A stretch of 64,000 bases of DNA. It comes from Nymphaea colorata (lineage: Eukaryota; Streptophyta; Magnoliopsida; Nymphaeales; Nymphaeaceae). Shown here in pieces: positions 62,101-64,000 of this stretch; within the stretch, counting starts at the first letter, position 1, and every line of letters begins with the position of its first letter. The notes beneath the pieces are model-generated. The model saw nothing but the letters and a program-made list of their open reading frames with translations. It ran no database searches and was not told the DNA's origin. The DNA is taken from positions 26,578,412-26,642,411 of the forward strand of contig NC_045139.1 in NCBI RefSeq assembly GCF_008831285.2, read 5' to 3'. Made by a program: the position numbers and the translations under genes.

Positions 62101-63955
62101 TTGAGCGAGCATTAATGAATACTCAATGTCTTTTGCCAACAGCATCCTTGGATGTTTGGAAGCATGGATGAGAGCAATTGTAACAGAGATGGGAATGGAA
62201 CTATGTCAGATAGGTATGAGTACCACTATGGGTGCTGGTACGGGTATGGGTGCGCAGTATTTTCAAAAATTTGTGTAGAGGGGCATGACCAAGTGTGTGT
62301 ATGTGTGTGTGTACTATATCTATATACACAATAATAAGGTTAGCTAAATAAAACATAAATTCATTGTTTATAACTTTATATTCATAAAAAAATATATTAC
62401 TAAATAAAAATTGCTAAAATATACCCAAAACATACCAAAGGAAAATACCAAAGAAATACAGAATTTAAGGCAGCTGTGTCGAGGCCCGCACCCGCACCCA
62501 TGTTGACACGGGTGCTTCACCTTTTTCAGCCGCACCCATGGATTAGGAATGGAACTGTGAGTGGCTGTGGGATGTCTTCAAAACTACTTCCCTAGGATGA
62601 TCCCCAAGGAAAACAAAATCCACTCTGCTTTAACTCTCATGTCGATCTTAACTTTAGTTTTACAATGAGTAATTACTTTTGGCAACAATTTACAGAAAAG
62701 TATAAATAAAATTTTATGTTTTAGTATTTATTCAAGGAATAGAAAACTTCAAAAGTGTGAATTGTAAGGATATATACTTGCAGCTTTTCTGGTGATTGAA
62801 CAATTCTAGACTTCAACTTGTCATTTTCTTGCACACATTCCATCAATGAAAATTCAGCATCAGAGATCTGCATAAAATCCAACATAATTAGAATTAGGAC
62901 TAAAGTTAAAAAACATACTTGCGATATAAACTTCAGTTGAATGAAAATTATGGTTCTTGACTTAATTCTACAATCAATTCAAATGAACTATCAGAACCAG
63001 TGTTTACAAAGTTCCAAAACAGAAAGAAGAAAAAAGTCAAGCAATAATGACCACATAGAGTTATTGATGGTCCTAGAATTTTAAAAGATACCTATGTTCA
63101 GGGTGAACATTATAATGATCGTAACTAAACGAAACCCGTAAGGTGAGAGGTAAAAGAACAAAACCTTTTGTCTAATTTCAGCATCATTTACATCCCTAAG
63201 ATTCCGATAACGAGCTTTAAGTGCTGCCTGTTCCCTATTGAGGGTTTGAACTGTCTGCCTTAGTTCATCTACTTCAGCTTGCAATTCCAGAACTATTGGC
63301 TGATCCTGCTGTTCCAAAGCTTCCAGTTTCACAAGTTCATCTTCCAGCTGCATTATGATAACTACCAATCAATTCAAATTTTACAAGTTTCAGGCCATAA
63401 ATGACTAAACTCTCTATTCCAAAACCACAAAAACATGAGTATAAAGTATGACAAACTCCTGCAATTCAAACTTAAAAGAAATCAAGAAGATCAAACCTTC
63501 TATAGTGGTCAAATTTTGACAGCTACATAATTCACCGAACATCAATGTTCACCAACTCCCTACGCTAGATAGACAAGATCAAATAAACTATTGAAAGGGG
63601 TACATGAATGGCACCAGTGCATGAAAGATCTACCAAATGATAGGCAGATTATGTGACAAGTTAAAAGGGCTTTTGCTAATTTTAGACAACTTTGAATGAA
63701 AACACAAATAAGAGAACCTAAATTTGAAGTTACAGTAGTGGACATGCACAGTACGTTCATCCACTGCCCAGTTAATCACGAGCATACTGTATCTATAGAT
63801 TGTCATTTAAAAGTTTAGCAAATGTACTATATCTATAGATTGTTATTTAAAAGTTTAGCAAATGGCTTACTTCTGCACGTCTCATCTCCAATTCCTCTTG
63901 ATGTTGAGAACAGTTCTCGTTGATAATTGGTTGCAGAAGGTGCAGCTTATCTTGC
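56194..63955 (-). CDS. NUF2: Kinetochore protein NUF2, C-terminal part (5' end outside window)
   Basis: Nine exons: 63955-63871, 63347-63165, 62867-62778, 59879-59772, 57796-57743, 57230-57116, 57041-56884, 56796-56701, 56259-56194. They give 955 bases, about 318 residues to the stop TAG. Apart from a short hydrophobic tail the protein is charged and helical with heptad-like leucines, a long coiled coil. Recognition rests on segments typical of plant NUF2: DAEFSLMECVQEN, SRIVQSPEKLQ, ALEEKR and a short C-terminus ending DAFLLRLEDG. NUF2 pairs with NDC80 in the Ndc80 complex, which binds spindle microtubules at the outer kinetochore. The calponin-homology head (roughly 130 residues) would be encoded beyond 64000. 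Introns 59880-62777 and 57797-59771 carry mobile-element and plastid DNA. Confidence 0.9.
58305..58900 (-). pseudogene. Decayed copia pol 3' end with LTR edge in a NUF2 intron
   Basis: On the minus strand, shifting frames give [25 protein letters not shown] and HFMRQKVV of RNase H, then FGFLKNKLSMV and HVEGGC before the stop. This parallels the intact element, whose C-terminus reads [11 protein letters not shown] and LEGGC. The purine tract GAGGGAGGG and an LTR edge TGTTAAG start at 58304, with the stop codon again made by the LTR's own bases. Stops interrupt the frame. The distal LTR limit was not found. Confidence 0.8.
59402..59478 (-). other. Plastid 23S rRNA fragment in nuclear intron (NUPT)
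   Basis: The minus strand contains GCCTATTGAAGAATGAGCCG continuing through GCGACTCATAGGCAGTGGC and TTGGTTAAGGGAACCCAC. I recognise this as a conserved stretch of plastid 23S rRNA, differing at a few bases from the form I remember. Similarity stops abruptly on both sides. It is far too short to be a functional rRNA gene and lies inside a NUF2 intron. Confidence 0.75.
60599..61011. mobile_element. 413-bp non-autonomous element, Mutator-like target duplication
   Basis: The outermost 12 bases, TATGTCACACGG, are perfectly inverted at the right end (CCGTGTGACATA) and the match continues with one mismatch to 18 bp. A perfect 10-bp direct repeat GACCAAAGCC flanks it (60589-60598 and 61012-61021). 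A duplication of 9-11 bp points to the Mutator superfamily, though the terminal repeats are short for that group. The left end is rich in GGATACGGGTACGG; the core is AT-rich with a 24-base repeat (AAGTCATAAGAAAGAAAGTC) at about 60776 and 60836. Confidence 0.85.
62205..62540. repeat. Element with GGGTACGGGTATGGG-type ends
   Basis: The left edge contains GGGTGCTGGTACGGGTATGG and the right edge CCCGCACCCGCACCCATG, broadly inverted, around an AT-rich core with a TG/TA microsatellite. It resembles the 60599-61011 element in style but no exact ends or target duplication were found. Confidence 0.45.
63786..63865. repeat. 40-bp tandem duplication beside a NUF2 splice donor
   Basis: Two 40-bp units (63786-63825, 63826-63865) differ at two bases and contain ATCTATAGATTGT and AAAAGTTTAGCAAATG. 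The second unit ends only five bases from the exon boundary at 63871, within the first bases of the intron. Confidence 0.9.
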
Positions 63956-64000
63956 CTGACTCATCAACACCACAATAAGATCACTTTTCCCAAGTAGAGA

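Larger units (their letters stand above)
59880..62777 (-). other. 2.9-kb NUF2 intron with two GC-ended elements
   Basis: Holds the 413-bp element at 60599-61011 and the related-looking one at 62205-62540. The rest (59880-60588, 61022-62200) shows only a weak tRNA-B-box-like string near 60215 and no gene. Confidence 0.65.

Noticed and set aside
1-64000. CRISPR arrays, operons, bacterial promoters
   Set aside because: The window is plant nuclear DNA; the regular repeats are microsatellites, tandem duplications or LTR sub-repeats without spacers.

Overview
The window is nuclear DNA of a flowering plant. The genes have many short exons bounded by GT/AG junctions, the introns are AT-rich, and there is abundant transposon debris. 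I cannot fix the lineage further. I rebuilt all gene models by hand from reading-frame continuity across splice sites; every spliced frame closes without a stop.

Four protein-coding genes lie on the minus strand. (1) 15984-2749: a 14-exon, 670-residue protein joining an N-terminal GNAT-type acetyltransferase-like domain to two C-terminal BRCT domains, probably a nuclear chromatin or DNA-damage factor. (2) 43927-22708: CHLD, the D subunit of plastid magnesium chelatase, complete in 15 exons and 761 residues. (3) 46416-45455: a small secreted non-specific lipid-transfer protein of the eight-cysteine type, two exons, 109 residues. (4) 63955-56194: the C-terminal coiled-coil part of the kinetochore protein NUF2, nine exons seen; its N-terminal exons lie beyond the right edge.

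The most striking mobile element is an apparently intact Ty1/copia retrotransposon (30937-36365) in the 10-kb intron 6 of CHLD, antisense to the gene. It has a 5-bp target duplication, 450/448-bp LTRs differing at four bases, a primer-binding site, a polypurine tract and one open polyprotein frame with all catalytic motifs. A decayed relative lies in a NUF2 intron (58.3-58.9 kb), and another copia relic opens the window (1-690).

Smaller elements with readable ends include two copies of a ~315-bp hAT-like MITE, each with a different perfect 8-bp target duplication; a 413-bp element with 12-bp perfect terminal repeats and a 10-bp target duplication (Mutator-like); one end of a CACTA element; and an A-rich dispersed family present in introns of three of the four genes. 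A ~77-bp piece of plastid 23S rRNA is embedded in a NUF2 intron. The long intergenic stretches (16.2-22.7 kb and 46.5-56.2 kb) hold no gene I can support, only degraded repeats and several short tandem duplications. The four genes are not functionally linked, as is normal for plant chromosomes.
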